Source of the DNA: Muscardinus avellanarius
Taxonomy: Eukaryota; Chordata; Mammalia; Rodentia; Gliridae
Length of the DNA stretch: 64,000 nt
NCBI GenBank assembly: GCA_963383645.1
Contig: OY726557.1
Coordinates: 131,901,251 to 131,965,250, forward strand
Direction: 5' to 3'
Positions 9,726 through 21,907 of this stretch are shown piece after piece; positions within the stretch are counted from its first letter, which is position 1; each line of letters starts with the position of its first letter. Made by a program: the position numbers and the translations under genes. Below the pieces are notes generated by a model. The model had not been told where the DNA came from. It worked only from the letters and a program-made list of their open reading frames with translations, and made no database searches.

Positions 9726-11210
9726 AGATGTATCATTTCCTTTTTTTGATGCCCTTAGACAATATTCAGACCTTATAATCTATCAGAAACTCCTTCAGCC
9801 AGATCGTCAGAAACTAGTAAACCATTTTCCGGGGATCATTTACGTTTTATGACTCCTCTGTGAAGGATTGATTGGTTGATCGAGCCCTTGATGTTCCAAG
9901 TCTTCCCCCACTCAAATAAATGTTCAAAAGGCAGAAAGAGTGGAGTGGGCAACCATGGTAGATGCCAGGATTAAAGCCAAGGGAATTCCTTCCACCTTTG
10001 CTGGTGTTTAAGGTCACCTCTGTTCATCATTCATGGTATAATTTACAAGTTCAAAATCTTGAAGAATTATTGTTGTCAGATAGCAAACATGCCAAGAATT
10101 CTTCCTCCTCTCACTTATTTGTCTCTTCACTAACACCAAGTTATTTCTTTGTATGCACTAGGCACTCAATTACTGTGGACCCACTACCTGACTTATATTA
10201 GCAGTATGTTCTCCTGCATGAGAGCAGGGAGAGAAAAAAAAAAAAAAACACCTGATTAGATTGCCTTATTCCGAGATGGGTCATGGTAAGATTCAAGCTG
10301 TGCTGAGCTGAGCATTCCACATGGAAACTCTTTATTTATTAATTTAATTCATCTGCCCACCCACCTTTCTTCACAGCTGCAAATGCCTTTTGATAACAAC
10401 TGTGGATTATGAGAGGTGTTAGAAATGTGTTAGGAACAGAAGGTTTGGCATTCTGTTCAGCTGCTAATAACTTGTGACTGGTGTCAGTGGTGCAACAATG
10501 TAAGCTAGTGCCAAGCTGCAGAAGGCACCTGGGGTGCTGCCTCCGGACTTGCGCCCCTGCGTCCTGCTTTCAGTGACAGTTATCAGGAATGGTACCAGCC
10601 CTCCAGGGGAACTGGCCCATGTGGTAGGATCCTGGGAAAAATTCACGGTGTATTTTATCTGAACGAGGAGTTTTCTTCTTTTTTGGCTACAGAAGATTTA
10701 TTTGTCAGCCAAATGGTAGTCCAAATGGTTGGGATGTGAAGGGAATTAAAACCTTTTATAAATACAAGTGAACCTAATATAGAAGCTATAGTTAATGGGC
10801 TGAGTTCATTAAAAACATAACTGAATTTAGTATCTCCTTTTCCTACCTAAGCCCAGGAAGGAAAGGCAGAATAATGTTTGTAGGGTTTGGTTGAGGAAGC
10901 TAATGCTGGCTTGATTCTGAAGAGGAAGGGGTGTGGATAGTGTGTTGGCATTGTAGAAGCTGAAGCTGTAAGTGCAAAGATGATGTTGAGGCTTTCTCAG
11001 AGGCAGGTAAGGGGAGAGGCCAGTTCTTCAGTGTTATCCAGGTGGGAAGCCCTGATGCCAGGACCAGACTTTAGTGAAGAGTATACACAAGCATGCCCCA
11101 AACAGAATGCCTAAAACATGGATGGCAGATGTGAATTAACAAGGGCAAATGCCAGGCAGAGATATCAACAGATGGGTGAAGCATTAGGAAAAATAAAGAC
11201 TGGATCTATT
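9726..11210. other. Unassigned non-coding stretch
   Basis: No gene recognised. A weak L2-like patch lies near 10105-10190 ('gtatgcactaggcactcaat') and an A run at about 10235-10249. The 60-residue minus frame at 10464-10646 has no recognisable domain. Confidence 0.4.
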
Positions 11211-11232
11211 TTTGATCAGACAGAGATAGGAA

Positions 11233-11249
11233 GAGAGAGAAAGAGAGGG

Positions 11250-11309
<60 letters not shown>
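11233..11309 (+). repeat. (GA)n microsatellite
   Basis: A long GA tract, preceded by an imperfect purine run from about 11225. It encodes only the Arg-Glu repeats seen in the overlapping frame at 11118-11351, which is not a gene. Confidence 0.97.
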
Positions 11310-11313
<4 letters not shown>

Positions 11314-11377
11314 ACAGGCCAGAAATTATTAGGATTGGTTGGTATTGGTAGATAGGCGCTTATAGCAGATTGTCTAA

Positions 11378-11594
11378 TTTTTTTATTTTTGTGGTACCAG
11401 GGATGGAACCCAGAGACATTGTGACTCTGAGACTCCCCAACCCTACTTTTTTAAGTCTTCCTATTTTTTAAACAGGGTCTCACTGAGTTGTGAAGGGCCT
11501 TGCTAAGTAGCTGAGGCTGTCGGAGAACCATGATCCTCTGTACTCTGCCTCCTGAATGCTGGGATTACAAGTGTGTGCCACCACGCCCGACCTT
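11378..11594 (-). mobile_element. B1-dID-type composite SINE
   Basis: Read on the minus strand: left half from 'ggtcgggcgtggtggcacac' (right end here), linker near 11455-11480, ID half ending at 'ccagggatggaacccagaga'. The T run of the tail is at the left edge. Diverged, with no clear TSD. Confidence 0.85.
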
Positions 11595-11599
11595 AAGCC

Positions 11600-12325
11600 T
11601 GGTTTTGAGAAATAAAATAAAATGAGATTTATTGAACTGTAGTAGTATACCAGCTACATATATCTTTGAGAGGCTGGGGACCCTTAGAGGCATGAGAATA
11701 AAAATTAACTGACCATTGATTAAACTTCATGTCATATCAGCAACTCACCACAGTACTACAAACTTGCATTTTGAGAAATTCTGATAGTGTTTATGTTTAT
11801 AGGAGTTTAGAACTCATTACCAATTTTTTTGGAAAAGAAGATTTTCAGGCTATTCTAGTTTTTATGCTGAAGTAACATTCATGATTGACTTCTACTGGAC
11901 ATAAATGTCTAATCTTTCTACCACTGTGAAAAAGGCCAGGTAGAAAGCATTAACGTGGGAGTCAAAGGCAGGACTGAGTGTCCATCTCTGCTCAAAACCT
12001 GGAGATAGAAGGACCTCAAAAGTCCCGAAGCTCCATAGTCAACCTGTCTCCAGTTCGCCATGACTGCCTTGCAGTAGTATTCAAATTTAATAAAGGAAAA
12101 AATAGCAGAAAAAGTACTTATTTCTCCTGTATGTTAATAGTGAAGAAAAGAAATGTATATTTCTGTCATTGAAGAAATAAACATTGATGTCAAGTATGAA
12201 AAGTTTTATGAAATAAAATGAGGGCAAGGGAGTAGAGGATTGGGCAGGGGCTGGTGGTTATTTCAGATGAGATGATCAAGAAAGGCCATTCCCAGAAAGA
12301 TGTATTTTGAGGAGTGGTATGCGCG
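11600..12325. other. Unassigned non-coding stretch
   Basis: No repeat or gene recognised with confidence between the SINE and the TG tract. Confidence 0.4.
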
Positions 12326-12326
12326 C

Positions 12327-12329
<3 letters not shown>

Positions 12330-12372
<43 letters not shown>
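12330..12372 (+). repeat. (GT)n microsatellite
   Basis: Uninterrupted GT tract following a short gcgcgcatat segment. The His-Thr frames on the minus strand are its translation. Confidence 0.97.
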
Positions 12373-12373
<1 letters not shown>

Positions 12374-12682
12374 GCTGAGAAGATGAGCAGACACAGGTAA
12401 AGTTCATGGCATCTTTCAAGCACAATGCTAAGGATTCCACAGTATTTGCTCCTCTGTTTGGGAGCACAGAGGTTGATAGTAAAGACTTTTAATAGTCTTT
12501 CTTGTATGAGTCTCTGAGCCTGAAAGGATCTGACATGAACATAAAGGTATAATTTTCTACCTTGGAAGATTCTTTAAATATCAAGACAGCACCCTTGAAA
12601 TATTGGACAAGCAGATGTAAAGAACAAGATATAAAAGAAACAAGGGGATAAACTACACAGTGTAGATGAGAAGAAAGCAGGC

Positions 12683-12685
<3 letters not shown>

Positions 12686-12737
<52 letters not shown>

Positions 12738-12750
12738 CTGTGTGTGTAAG

Positions 12751-12791
<41 letters not shown>

Positions 12792-12803
12792 AAGACAGAG
12801 AGA
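12686..12803. repeat. (CT)n-(GT)n-(AG)n inverted simple repeat
   Basis: A CT tract (12686-12739, one slip at 12720) runs into gtgtgtg, then a short taag, then acac and an AG tract to about 12800. The two halves are reverse complements, so the block can fold into a long hairpin. The overlapping 175-residue minus frame is mostly this repeat and is not a gene. Confidence 0.95.
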
Positions 12804-12804
12804 C

Positions 12805-13825
12805 AGAGGCAGACTAAGGAAGAAAGGGAAGAAGATAACAACGAAAATGAGATCAGGTTTAGAAATAAAGAGATGCTTTAAACATTTTTTCAAGTAAAGA
12901 ATAGATTTTGAGTTAATGGGTTTCAGTGGATTCTCAGTGGGTGTTTGAGCCCCGAGATTCTCACAGTGCATTAGCTGGACTGTATAAGGAATTGGCTCCC
13001 AGAAAGGCAGGATCATTTGTCCTCAGTTCTGTGTGCTCCCCACCCTCCTACTGCTCTGATGTCAACTTTTGACATTTTCCATCGGGCAATTTATACACTA
13101 TCACCTGCCAGCCTTCCCATAGTACTTGTGTTTGTTTGATCTCATACAAACTCCCCTCTCCGATCTGTTGATGAAATAATAAATCTGGGGACCTTTGAAG
13201 ATAGTGCACTGTAGGAGAGCACAAATGAAAATCTTTTCTTGATACTTAAGCATTCTGAATGCTGAGTCCCCAGTTCTGATGTGGTCTTCATTGTGCACTT
13301 CCTTTAGACACATTTAGACAAATCCATCAAGCAGCAGTCCCTAAAAGCCTGTAATTTTCCAGGCAATATGGGACATACCACATTGGTAATGGAAGATTCT
13401 TGTAAAGCAGCATGATCCTGAGCAAAGCTATCTATTTATTTGATTTAAATTGTTTTAAGCACTTTTGAGTTCCTGGTGTGATAGCAGGAACCTCACATAA
13501 TTTAACTTGAAGACATAAACCTGACCTTCAAAGAACTTGAAATCCCCAATAGCATGCTTATTTAGAATATTAATATTTCTAAAACACTTTTTGGATGTCT
13601 CATAGTCCTACTTGAAAACCCTCAGGGACTCAGTTAGTTACTGAATTCATATTAGGCTTTCTAACGTGGAATTTGAGATCTTCCTCAGCCTGAGCTTGGG
13701 GACCTTCCAGCCTGTCCCTCACTTATCTGCCATCAATGCCTTGTGTTCAAACACCATGGGCTAACTCTTAGCTCCCGAACACTAAGATCCTGGCAAACCC
13801 AAGCCAGGCTAGTCACACCTAATCT
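12805..13825. other. Unassigned non-coding stretch
   Basis: No repeat or gene recognised. The 70-residue minus frame at 13101-13313 has no recognisable motif. Confidence 0.4.
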
Positions 13826-13829
13826 ATTT

Positions 13830-14452
13830 TTGAGGACTTAATTTTGAATCCCACTTTTGTGCATTTCTTTATCACCTCCCCTCCCTTTTACAATACATAT
13901 TCTCTACAGATCAATTTTAGATGCACTGCAAATCTGAGCAGAAGAGTCAGAGACACTTCTTGGCTCCCCACCCCCACACATTCATGGCCTCCCTCACTGT
14001 CAACATCCTCCACCAGAGGGGGCATGCACCACAATTGGTGAACCTACAGTGACACATCATTCCCCAAAGTCTCTATTTTATCTTAAAGGTTTGCTATTAG
14101 GGCTGCACATTTTATGGGTTTGGACAAGTCTATAATGACATGTGTCCACCATTGTGGTATCATACAGAGCAGCTTTACTGCCCTAATACTGTGGATGCTT
14201 TGCCTGCTCATCCCTCCTAACTTCGGGTAACCACTGATACTTAAATCTGGGTATCCACTGATACTTTCAGCTACCATCATTTTGTCTTTTTCAGAATGCT
14301 CTCTGGTCAGAACCACACAGAATGTAGCCTTTTCAGACTGGCTTCTTTCACTTAATAATCTGCATTCAAGTTTCTTTCAGGTCTTTTCATGGCTTGACAG
14401 CTCATTTCTTTTTAGCGCTGAATAATATTCCATTGTCTGCATGTGCCACGCC
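13830..14452 (-). mobile_element. L1 (L1ME-age) fragment, antisense
   Basis: Many antisense L1 3' landmarks appear in order: 'tgaacctacagtgacacatc', 'tttatgggtttggacaagtc', 'ataatgacatgtgtccacca', 'gtatcatacagagcagcttt', 'gtagccttttcagactggct', 'ggcttgacagctcatttctt' and 'aataatattccattgtctgc'. No coding frame survives. Confidence 0.8.
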
Positions 14453-14493
14453 TCACTGCTCTTTTTAAAACCCTGGTTGTTCTTAAAGTCCAA

Positions 14494-14708
14494 ATCTGCT
14501 CTGTCCAAGCAGGAGCCACTGGGTATCTATAGCTCTTTGCATATAAAATAATAAAAATTATGTTAAACTGAAAATTCAGTTTCTCAGTTACACTAGCCCC
14601 ATTTGAACTGTTTTACAGCCTGTGTTTAGTGATTGTTGCATTAGAAAACCCAGATATGGAACTTTTCCAGTTGCCATATAAATTTCTATTAGATAATGCT
14701 GCTCTAGA
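14494..14708. mobile_element. Probable nonautonomous DNA transposon, family not named
   Basis: The block starts 'tctgctctgtccaagcagga' and closes with 'ttagataatgctgctctaga', with 'aaattcagtttctcagttac' and 'actagccccatttgaactgt' between. I recognise this as a mammal-wide DNA transposon pattern ('gctctgtccaa..agccacat..') but cannot assign the family from memory. Confidence 0.45.
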
Positions 14709-14734
14709 CTATGAATTTATTCATTTAATGTGCT

Positions 14735-15060
14735 AACTTGTTGAGATTCTACTATGGCTAGATACTTTGCCAAATTCATAAGCATTAATGGATTCAATCC
14801 TACTGATACCCCTAGGAAGATGATGCTACCACTTTTCCCATCCTGACTCCAAGACTCAGTTCTTGTACAACTCACTTCCGCCCTCTCATCTGTTCTGAGG
14901 TCTCTCTCCTGTGGCTGCTTCACTTTCTCTAATCAGATGTCCCAGGCCTAAATGGCCCGCGGTTCATTCATTCTGACACTCTCATTTTACAGATGAGAAA
15001 ACTGAGATTTAAAAATGTGAATAACATATCTAAGATCACAGGGGTGAAGTTATTGGCAGA
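14735..15060 (-). repeat. MIR fragments, antisense (two blocks)
   Basis: An outer block (14735-14845) with 'attctactatggctagatac' and an inner block (14975-15060) with 'cattttacagatgagaaaac' and 'taagatcacaggggtgaagt' match successive parts of antisense MIR. The 130 bases between are unassigned, so this may be one interrupted copy or two. Confidence 0.55.
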
Positions 15061-15430
15061 ACAGAGAAAAGAAGTCCAGTTCCCTCAATACCCGTCTGTG
15101 GAGCTTTGCCCTGCCCTGTTTTCTAGAAGGCAGAGGCTTCTTCACAGGTATGTAACTCCATAGTACCTGGCCCAAAGCCTTTGAATTAGAAGCCTTTTGA
15201 AATAGATGCATATATTTCATTTCATGAGAGGCAAAGTACACATGCAAATGTGTCAGTCAGAGGGTGCATAGACATTGTCCCATTGTGTCCAGCCTCTTCT
15301 CTCAGGGAGTCATGGAGGTTTGTAAAACAAAGCTGTCTTTCTCATACCTTCCTGAACTATGATTTGGTTTCTTCTGCGAAAAACATGGAGCAGATGTGAG
15401 ATGTTGTTAAAGCGAGATGGTTGGCAATCA
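15061..15430. other. Unassigned non-coding stretch
   Basis: Nothing recognised. The 65-residue minus frame at 15050-15247 has no recognisable motif. Confidence 0.4.
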
Positions 15431-15432
15431 AT

Positions 15433-15545
15433 AGCAATAATTTATTCATTCAACAACATTCAATAGAAATGTATCGAGCACCCACTATATGCCAAACACT
15501 GAGATGAGCATTGGGGGTCAGAAGTGAGTGAGACAGCCTAGAAGA
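15433..15545 (-). repeat. L2 LINE 3' end, antisense
   Basis: 'tttattcattcaacaacatt', 'tatcgagcacccactatatg' and 'ccaaacactgagatgagcat' are the reverse complement of the L2 3' terminus (the 'cctggcacatagtaggtgctcaat..' block). Confidence 0.75.
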
Positions 15546-16494
15546 GGACTTGCAAATCCAAAGCTAAACCCGGGAGATGGGGGAAGTTGGGGGAAGCAGC
15601 CAGGTGTTTGGGGATGAGAGAAGGGCAAGATGTTGGCTTTTGCACAGACAACCCCTGCAGCTGAGGAAGCAGCCTCCTCAGAGAATGCCTGGTAAATGCT
15701 AAAGGCAAGATCAATTTCTGACTTTTTCTCTGTGAAAGAGAAGCTTTCTGACCTCAGTGGAGATGCCCCTAGCTATGGAACCAACTGTGGCTTCCTATTT
15801 ACAGCTGAAATTTGCACACAGCTATGCCCTCCGAACCCTCCAAGACAGCCGAGGTTCTTTTCAAATGGTCATGTGAGCTCACTGTCTGCTTTTTGGTACT
15901 CCCCAGGGAATGGAAAGAAAATAAAAGAGCTGGCAGGATGGTGGCTGGAAGAAGGAAGAAGTGGCTGGCTTCAGTTTTAGGGTAAAAGGACATCACTGGG
16001 CTGTCTGTCCCCAGAGACAAGGTGACTTAGGAGTGCAGCAGTTTGTACAATCTGCTACATACTCTGTGTGGAATTCCATCTACACCCCAGGAGCCCTCTC
16101 CATCAGCTCAGGAGCCACTTGAAGAACGAGGCCTCCAGGAGAATGAGGTCCCCTGGAGCTGGAGGCCTGAGGTATACCCTGCCAGGCTGGCTGAGCTCCA
16201 CCATGCACATATCGCATGGCTTCTGTGCAAGAGACTAGGCCCTTCCTGCTGGCTACAGGAGACAACTTCTGGCTCCTGGTGCTCCCCTCCTGCCGGACCT
16301 CCCTGTGTTTCTGCTTAGCCCTCTATCCTTCCTCCCCTTTCTGAGCTACCATCCTGCTCTAGGCCCTCAATTCTAAACACCTGGTGCCTAGTCAAGAGAC
16401 AGAATCTCAGATCAACCAGGCTGAGCACAAAAGGACTGTAATATTGCCTTCCAAAGCATCTCCTGGCTTTCCTCTCTTGTGCTGCTTCTGTCTC
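15546..16494. other. Unassigned, GC-richer non-coding stretch
   Basis: No gene called. Open frames of 73-94 residues lie on both strands at 15696-16318. They overlap in different frames, have no recognisable domain, and I see no convincing exon structure. Confidence 0.4.
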
Positions 16495-16900
16495 TCTTCA
16501 GCACTGTGACCAAAGTGACCCTTTAAACACAAGTTGTGTCACGTCACTCCTTAGCTCAAAATTCTCTAATGGCTTCCATTCATTCTGAGAGTAGAAGCCA
16601 AGATCCTTTTCAAAGGATGACAAGGCTTTACATGACCTGACCCCTGGCCTTCTGCTCTCCCTCCTGCTCAGCCAGCTCCTGCCAAACTGGCCTTCTTGCT
16701 GCTCCTCACACATGCTGAGTACACCCGGCCTGGGCTTCCCTCCCTCTGCTCTCTGGCTGGACACCCTCATCACTCTCTCCTTTGTGTCCTTCAGTGTAGA
16801 TCAGCCAGGTTAGATGTACATTGTACAAGGAGATAAGATGGGACCAATGTCACCTCATCAAAGTGGCCCTGGCTACCATGCCCCCACATCTCTTCTGAAA
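16495..16900 (+). repeat. L2 LINE fragment, sense
   Basis: Follows the L2 3' region closely: 'cacgtcactccttagctcaa', 'attctctaatggcttccatt', 'gatgacaaggctttacatga', 'cctgacccctggccttctgc', 'ccaaactggccttcttgctg', 'ctcctcacacatgctgagta' and 'ccctccctctgctctctggc'. The 91-residue minus frame at 16498-16773 is a shadow of this element. Confidence 0.85.
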
Positions 16901-17499
16901 GTCTCCCAACTCTTTCTTGAATTTGATTTATTTTTTTCCTCTAGAGCACATATCAGCCCTTGGCTGAATGCAGGGATTCCAGCACTTTAGAAATCCGGTT
17001 CCTATCCCTTGATTATCTCCTGTGTTTTTGTTGTGTTCCTCTTTCCACAGGCTTGGCAAAATGGCTACCACCTCCTCTGGCATGGCCGCCAATTAGCATA
17101 TTCCATCCCCAAAGAATGCTTCATCTGCAGAGGTTCCTAGAAAAATTCTTACTCTCTCTCTTAACCCCCTTGAGACACAGCTTATTTCTACCACTTCATG
17201 GTAAAGGGAAAAAGCATTCTGCCTGCCAGATGATTCACACATCTATCTCTGGAAAGGAACTGGGGATGGAACCAGTGCCTCCCAAAACACAAGGCCTGAG
17301 ACTGATAAGAAATAGTTCTCAAAGAAAAATTCAGGTGCAGGTACTTGGAAAAGGGAATGGATACTGAGCAGGTGAGAAGAACTCATATTCATTAGATTCC
17401 TTCAAGCCTTTCCTCATGTGCCTCTTCTCCCTTGGGCCATCTTGTCTGTTTCCTGCAATCACTTTGAGCTCATAAAATATCTTCTTTGATCTGTTGCTG
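16901..17499. other. Interval between two L2 blocks
   Basis: Holds a 135-residue plus frame (16960-17367) without recognisable domain. It lies between two sense L2 blocks and may be diverged L2 or unrelated sequence. Confidence 0.4.
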
Positions 17500-17910
17500 T
17501 CCTGTTTGTAATTATTTAGTGCTTACAGGCTAATGTTCAAACTTAGTAGTCTCACCACAGATCATCTTGACTTTCCCATTCCTGGCTCATCTATTTGTGA
17601 ACTCTCTACCTGGCCTTCTGGGTCTGTTTCCCACTCCACACTGCCTCCTACACTTCTGTGTGTGTTGTTCTTAGCTCTCAAAGGAGAGCTCATTTTGCCC
17701 CCTATTTGAGAATTACCTTCAGTGCCTGGACACACATATCTGAAATCCTTTAGTATTTATCATTCTTGCATTCCTTACACACTGCCTTTCATTGCTGGTT
17801 ATTTATTCACTGAAGAATGCCTTCCATTCCCCCAACCCTATTTTAGGCTCCTTGAAATATTTTTTAGCAGCAAAAACCAAGGCCATAGCATATGGTGGGT
17901 ACCCAATAAA
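17500..17910 (+). repeat. L2 LINE 3' end, sense
   Basis: Ends with 'ttaggctccttgaaatattt', 'aaggccatagcatatggtgg' and 'gtacccaataaatcattgtt', the L2 3' terminus. With the block at 16495-16900 on the same strand it may be a single interrupted L2. Confidence 0.65.
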
Positions 17911-18344
17911 TCATTGTTTTGTCAATTCTACTTTTCCTAAATTTCTGCCTTATCTCCAAGAACTAGCTTCTTCCTTACCACATCTTCCAGATGGGCATTG
18001 AGACTTCAAGCTATATTTGACACTGAAGAAGAGTCAGCGGATCATCAGAAGGATTTAAATCCTGAAAGATTCTTCACATGCTCTATCTCTGCTTCTTCTT
18101 TCTTCTTCCTCAAAGTTTGCATTTTATTGCTAGGGATTGATATAATCTTCCCAATGGATCCTATTTGCCTCTTTCTTCTGGAGACAGGTTTCACAGCTCT
18201 CTTCTGGCCTCACAAGGTCTGAAGGGTGAGTGGAATGTGGATATTCAGAGAAGCTGAAGAACAGGACTTCTGCATTCTCTACTCCTGGCCCACCTTGCAT
18301 CTCTGGGAGTTCAGTCTTCTGTTTTTACGCTGCCTCTCAGATTC
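17911..18344. other. Unassigned non-coding stretch
   Basis: Nothing recognised. Short frames at 17998-18222 and 18226-18426 have no recognisable motif. Confidence 0.4.
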
Positions 18345-18570
18345 TAATGAGTTGGCTGTAGTGAACACGGTCTTCGAGCCAAGAGATCTGTCTATGTTGA
18401 TTACTTATATGCATGACCTTGAGTGAATAATTTCACCTCTCTGAGTCTCGGTTTTCAAATTTGTAAAATACAGGTATATACATGTTTCATAGCTATGATG
18501 CAGATCAAATTAATAGGGAATGGACAAGCATATAATGCACCAGATATGTAGCAAGCACTCAATACACAGT
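18345..18570 (+). repeat. MIR SINE, sense
   Basis: 'tatgcatgaccttgagtgaa', 'tttcacctctctgagtctcg', 'gttttcaaatttgtaaaata' and 'tatgtagcaagcactcaata' follow MIR order from the core to the 3' end. Confidence 0.75.
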
Positions 18571-19519
18571 GACTTTTTACAACCTCACTGTCTCTCTGAA
18601 TCCATCTCTTCCATTGCAGCTGAAATGTGTTGCCATCTAGTGGGCTCACAGCTGACAGCTGTGAGGAGCTAACCAGGGAGGGTTCCCAGGCCAGGATCCA
18701 GCCCCAAGGGGCTCCTGAGGCAGGGAGTTCTGATGTCTGCTTTGGTTCTGAGGTGTAAAAATTTGGCTTCTTTTGATGTGATTCCATAGCTCCAAACTCA
18801 GACATGATTTCTCACACATCTCTAATGGATTCCCTTCTTAACACCAAGCAGAAATCTTACCCTCACCCTCATTTGGCTCTTGATCACTCTTTGTATCAGT
18901 TTCTACTTTGGCTGGTTTGGAGATTTTCCAGTTTTATTTTAGATCATCTCCATGCTTCTTTTCAGCAGTCTTCCATATTACCAGATAGAATGAGCATGTC
19001 AAAGGGGGCATAACCAGTGTCCTTGTGGAGCAGAGTGCCAATGAGAGAATGAGAATCAAATAAAGCCAAGAGTGGCTCTTGGAGGCTGAAATTCAACCAT
19101 CAGAACCAGCCCAAGATCTGAACCATAAAGAAATAAAATCTTGAGGCCACAGGAGACAGAGGAATTAGCTGATAGGCAGAGCTCACCAGGACAACCTGGC
19201 ATCCCCAAGACTGTTATTGTGGAAGCTTCTCCAAAAGTGACCCTGGAGGCACACTGCTGGGCATGCTACCAGGGATGTCCCATCCCCTGAAGTCTACAGT
19301 GCACTTGATGTATCAGAGTAAAAAGGATCTCAGAAGTCCTGAAGGAAGAAAAATGTGTTGGACTCTATGTGGCTGGGCTTTTGCCAAATTAGATTGGTAG
19401 GACAATGCTTTCTTGCAAAACAACTATTAACACTCCAGAGAGCTATTGTTTCTCAGAACAAACTATAAACAATGTGCAGTTATATATAGCTTCATACTAA
19501 ATTCTGTGTAAACATATTG
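18571..19519. other. Unassigned non-coding stretch
   Basis: Nothing recognised. The 116-residue minus frame at 18455-18805 partly overlaps the MIR and has no recognisable domain. Confidence 0.4.
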
Positions 19520-19760
19520 GAGTTCATTCATTCTTTGAAGCTAATTTAAAATACCTACTGTGTACCAGGCAGCAATGAATAGAAACACAAAATTCCTGCC
19601 CAATTGGAGCTTATGTTCTCTTGAGGACAGACAACCAATAAGTAAATATGAAAATGATTTGCCAAATCAGGTGGTGATAAGTATTGAGGAGAATGATAAT
19701 TCCTATATTCAGAGAAGCAGATAGAATCACAGGGTGGGAGTAAGGGACTGATATTTAAAT
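19520..19760 (-). repeat. L2 LINE 3' end, antisense
   Basis: 'gttcattcattctttgaagc', 'aatacctactgtgtaccagg', 'aattcctgcccaattggagc' and 'ttatgttctcttgaggacag' are the L2 3' terminus reversed. Confidence 0.7.
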
Positions 19761-19929
19761 AGGTAGTCAGGAAGAATCTGTGAAAGACCAGCCATGGGAC
19801 CATCAGATAAAAGAGCAAGCCAAGCAGAGGAAATCAAGTACCCAGTCCCAAAGATTTGGATGTACTGGTAGGTTTAGAAGCCAAAGAACCTGTGGAGAGG
19901 TGGCAGAATCAGAGAGTAATGATCAGAAT

Positions 19930-20236
19930 GTGATATTATTATGGGTTGGATCTTTGTCTCCCAAACCCATGTGTTGAAGCCTGGCCCCCATTGCAGCAAA
20001 ATTCAGAGGTGGGGCATGGTTGTAGCAGATGGGTCTCTCTCTCTCATTCTGCTTTCCACTGCCATGAACTGAGCAACTTTACTCCACCGTGTCCTACCAC
20101 CATGATATTTCTGCTTTGAAGCCAGATGATTATGGGAAGAGACCTCTGAAACCATAAGCCAAATAAACCTTTTGTCCTCTAAGTTGTTATTGTCAGATAT
20201 TTGGGATATGGAAATGCCAAGGTGACTGATACAGAT
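19930..20236 (+). mobile_element. MaLR-type LTR, sense
   Basis: 'atgggttggatctttgtctc', 'cccatgtgttgaagcctggc', a short TC run at about 20034-20044, 'gccatgaactgagcaacttt', 'gacctctgaaaccataagcc', 'aaataaaccttttgtcctct' and 'aagttgttattgtcagatat' follow the ERVL-MaLR LTR layout, with the polyadenylation signal AATAAA at about 20161. The 104-residue minus frame is a shadow. Confidence 0.75.
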
Positions 20237-20769
20237 GTGGAAATGATATGAATGAGGCTCAGAGATGGGGAGGACAGAGAAGCCAGAAAGGAAAGAAATA
20301 TTTAAATGCAATATCAAGGATAAATTAAGTATGGGTATTCAGAAGGAAATCAGAAGTTTTTAGACATGGGAAATAGTCATAAAGAAAGGTAGATGGTTGA
20401 GGGCACAGCATGTGTACTAGACATGATGTCATAGGATGTGAATTTAAGTGCCATGTCTACACCTCAATTCCCCTGATTATGGGAGGAGAGAGTGACACGG
20501 CTTTCACTGTGAAGCTGTGTGGTTATAAATGTGCCAGCGTAGCAAGCACTAAAGAAAGGTCAGATGTCATTAATGAGAGAGGGAGATTTGCTTAATAGTC
20601 CCACAGAAGCAAGGAACAGGGGCTTTGCAATTGCTGCTTTACCAGAGGTGAACCTGTGTGCTGCTGCTTTCCATCTCACTTGAAGTAGAGCCAGGAAGCT
20701 GGTCTCTATGACACATTGTGCACTTTTCTTGTTCCAAACACCTCCTCCCAATCCCCATCTCATAGGGAG
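20237..20769. other. Unassigned non-coding stretch
   Basis: Nothing recognised. Confidence 0.4.
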
Positions 20770-20885
20770 ATTAATTAGGTATCATTGTTCGTCATATTTT
20801 AGAAATGAAGAGGCCGTAAGAGCAAATCTATGCTTGAGGTCTTCCAGTAAATCAGCTCTTGAAAGAGGAGCCAAGATAGGACTCC
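20770..20885 (-). repeat. MIR fragment, antisense
   Basis: 'ggtatcattgttcgtcatat', 'tttagaaatgaagaggccgt' and 'agtaaatcagctcttgaaag' match antisense MIR core, diverged. Confidence 0.5.
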
Positions 20886-20934
20886 ACAGTGCTGTCTATT
20901 CTCCTGCTGCATATGGCTCATTTCCAAAAGCTAG

Positions 20935-21690
20935 CCACACATCCTTTCTTACTATTAATTGTGATAAAATACACATAAAATTTACCATCTTACCCATTTT
21001 AAGGATATAGTTCAATATTATTAAGTACATCAGCCTTGTTATGCGACCAATCATCAGAAGTCTTTTTGTCTTACAAAACTGAATCTCTACATCCATTTAG
21101 AACACTCTCTACTCCCCTCCTTCCAGCCCCTGGCAAACATTATTCTACTTTCTGTCTCTAGGAATTTAACTACTCAAGTATCTCGTACAAATGGAATCAT
21201 GCAGTATCTGTCTTTTCATGATTGGCTTTTTCCCTCTTAGCATAACATCCTCAAGATGTATTCATATTGTAGCAATTGTCAACTTCTTTTATTTTTAAAG
21301 TTGAACAATATTCCATTATATGGGTAAACTACATTTTGTTTATCCTTTCATTTATGAATGAACAATTGGGTTCCTTGCACATTTTGACTACTGCAAACAG
21401 TGCTGCTATAAACATAAGAGTACAGATATTCTTTAGAAATTCTGCTGATTTCAATTCTTTGGGGCATATACCCTAAAGCAGAATTTTGGGGTTATATGAT
21501 AATTCCACTTTTTAAGAAAATTCTATACTATCTTTCACAGCTGCCACATCATTTTATATTTTCTACCAACAGTTCACAAGAGTTACAGTTTCTCTACATC
21601 CATCCCCAGCAATTATTTTCTGAGTTTTTGTTTGTTTGTTTTTATGCTTTCTTTTTTTTATATAGTAGACATCCTATGGGTGTTAGGTGG
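20935..21690 (-). mobile_element. L1 (L1M-age) antisense, left part of split copy
   Basis: Antisense L1 3'UTR and ORF2-end landmarks: 'gtgataaaatacacataaaa', 'tttaccatcttacccatttt', 'ccctggcaaacattattcta', 'aaatggaatcatgcagtatc', 'acaatattccattatatggg' and 'tagacatcctatgggtgtta'. It breaks off inside the 'gggtgt..aggtggtatctcac' motif, which resumes at 22202 beyond the inserted LTR. Confidence 0.85.
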
Positions 21691-21846
21691 TGTTTCAGCA
21701 GGCAGCACTCTTACTGCTGTGACTCCAAATACCTGACAACCACAGCTTAGAGAAAGAAAGATTTATTTGCTCATAGTTCTGGAGACTTCATAGGTTTTAG
21801 TTTATGTAAGACTAGATCAGTGGAGTTCAGGGTAAGGAGTTGGAAA

Positions 21847-21907
<61 letters not shown>

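Noticed and set aside
12489..13016. 175-residue minus-strand open frame
   Set aside because: Its middle is translated CT/AG simple repeat; the flanks have no familiar motif.
16960..17367. 135-residue open frame as a coding exon
   Set aside because: It lies between two sense L2 blocks, has no recognisable domain, and a frame of this length is expected by chance in 64 kb.
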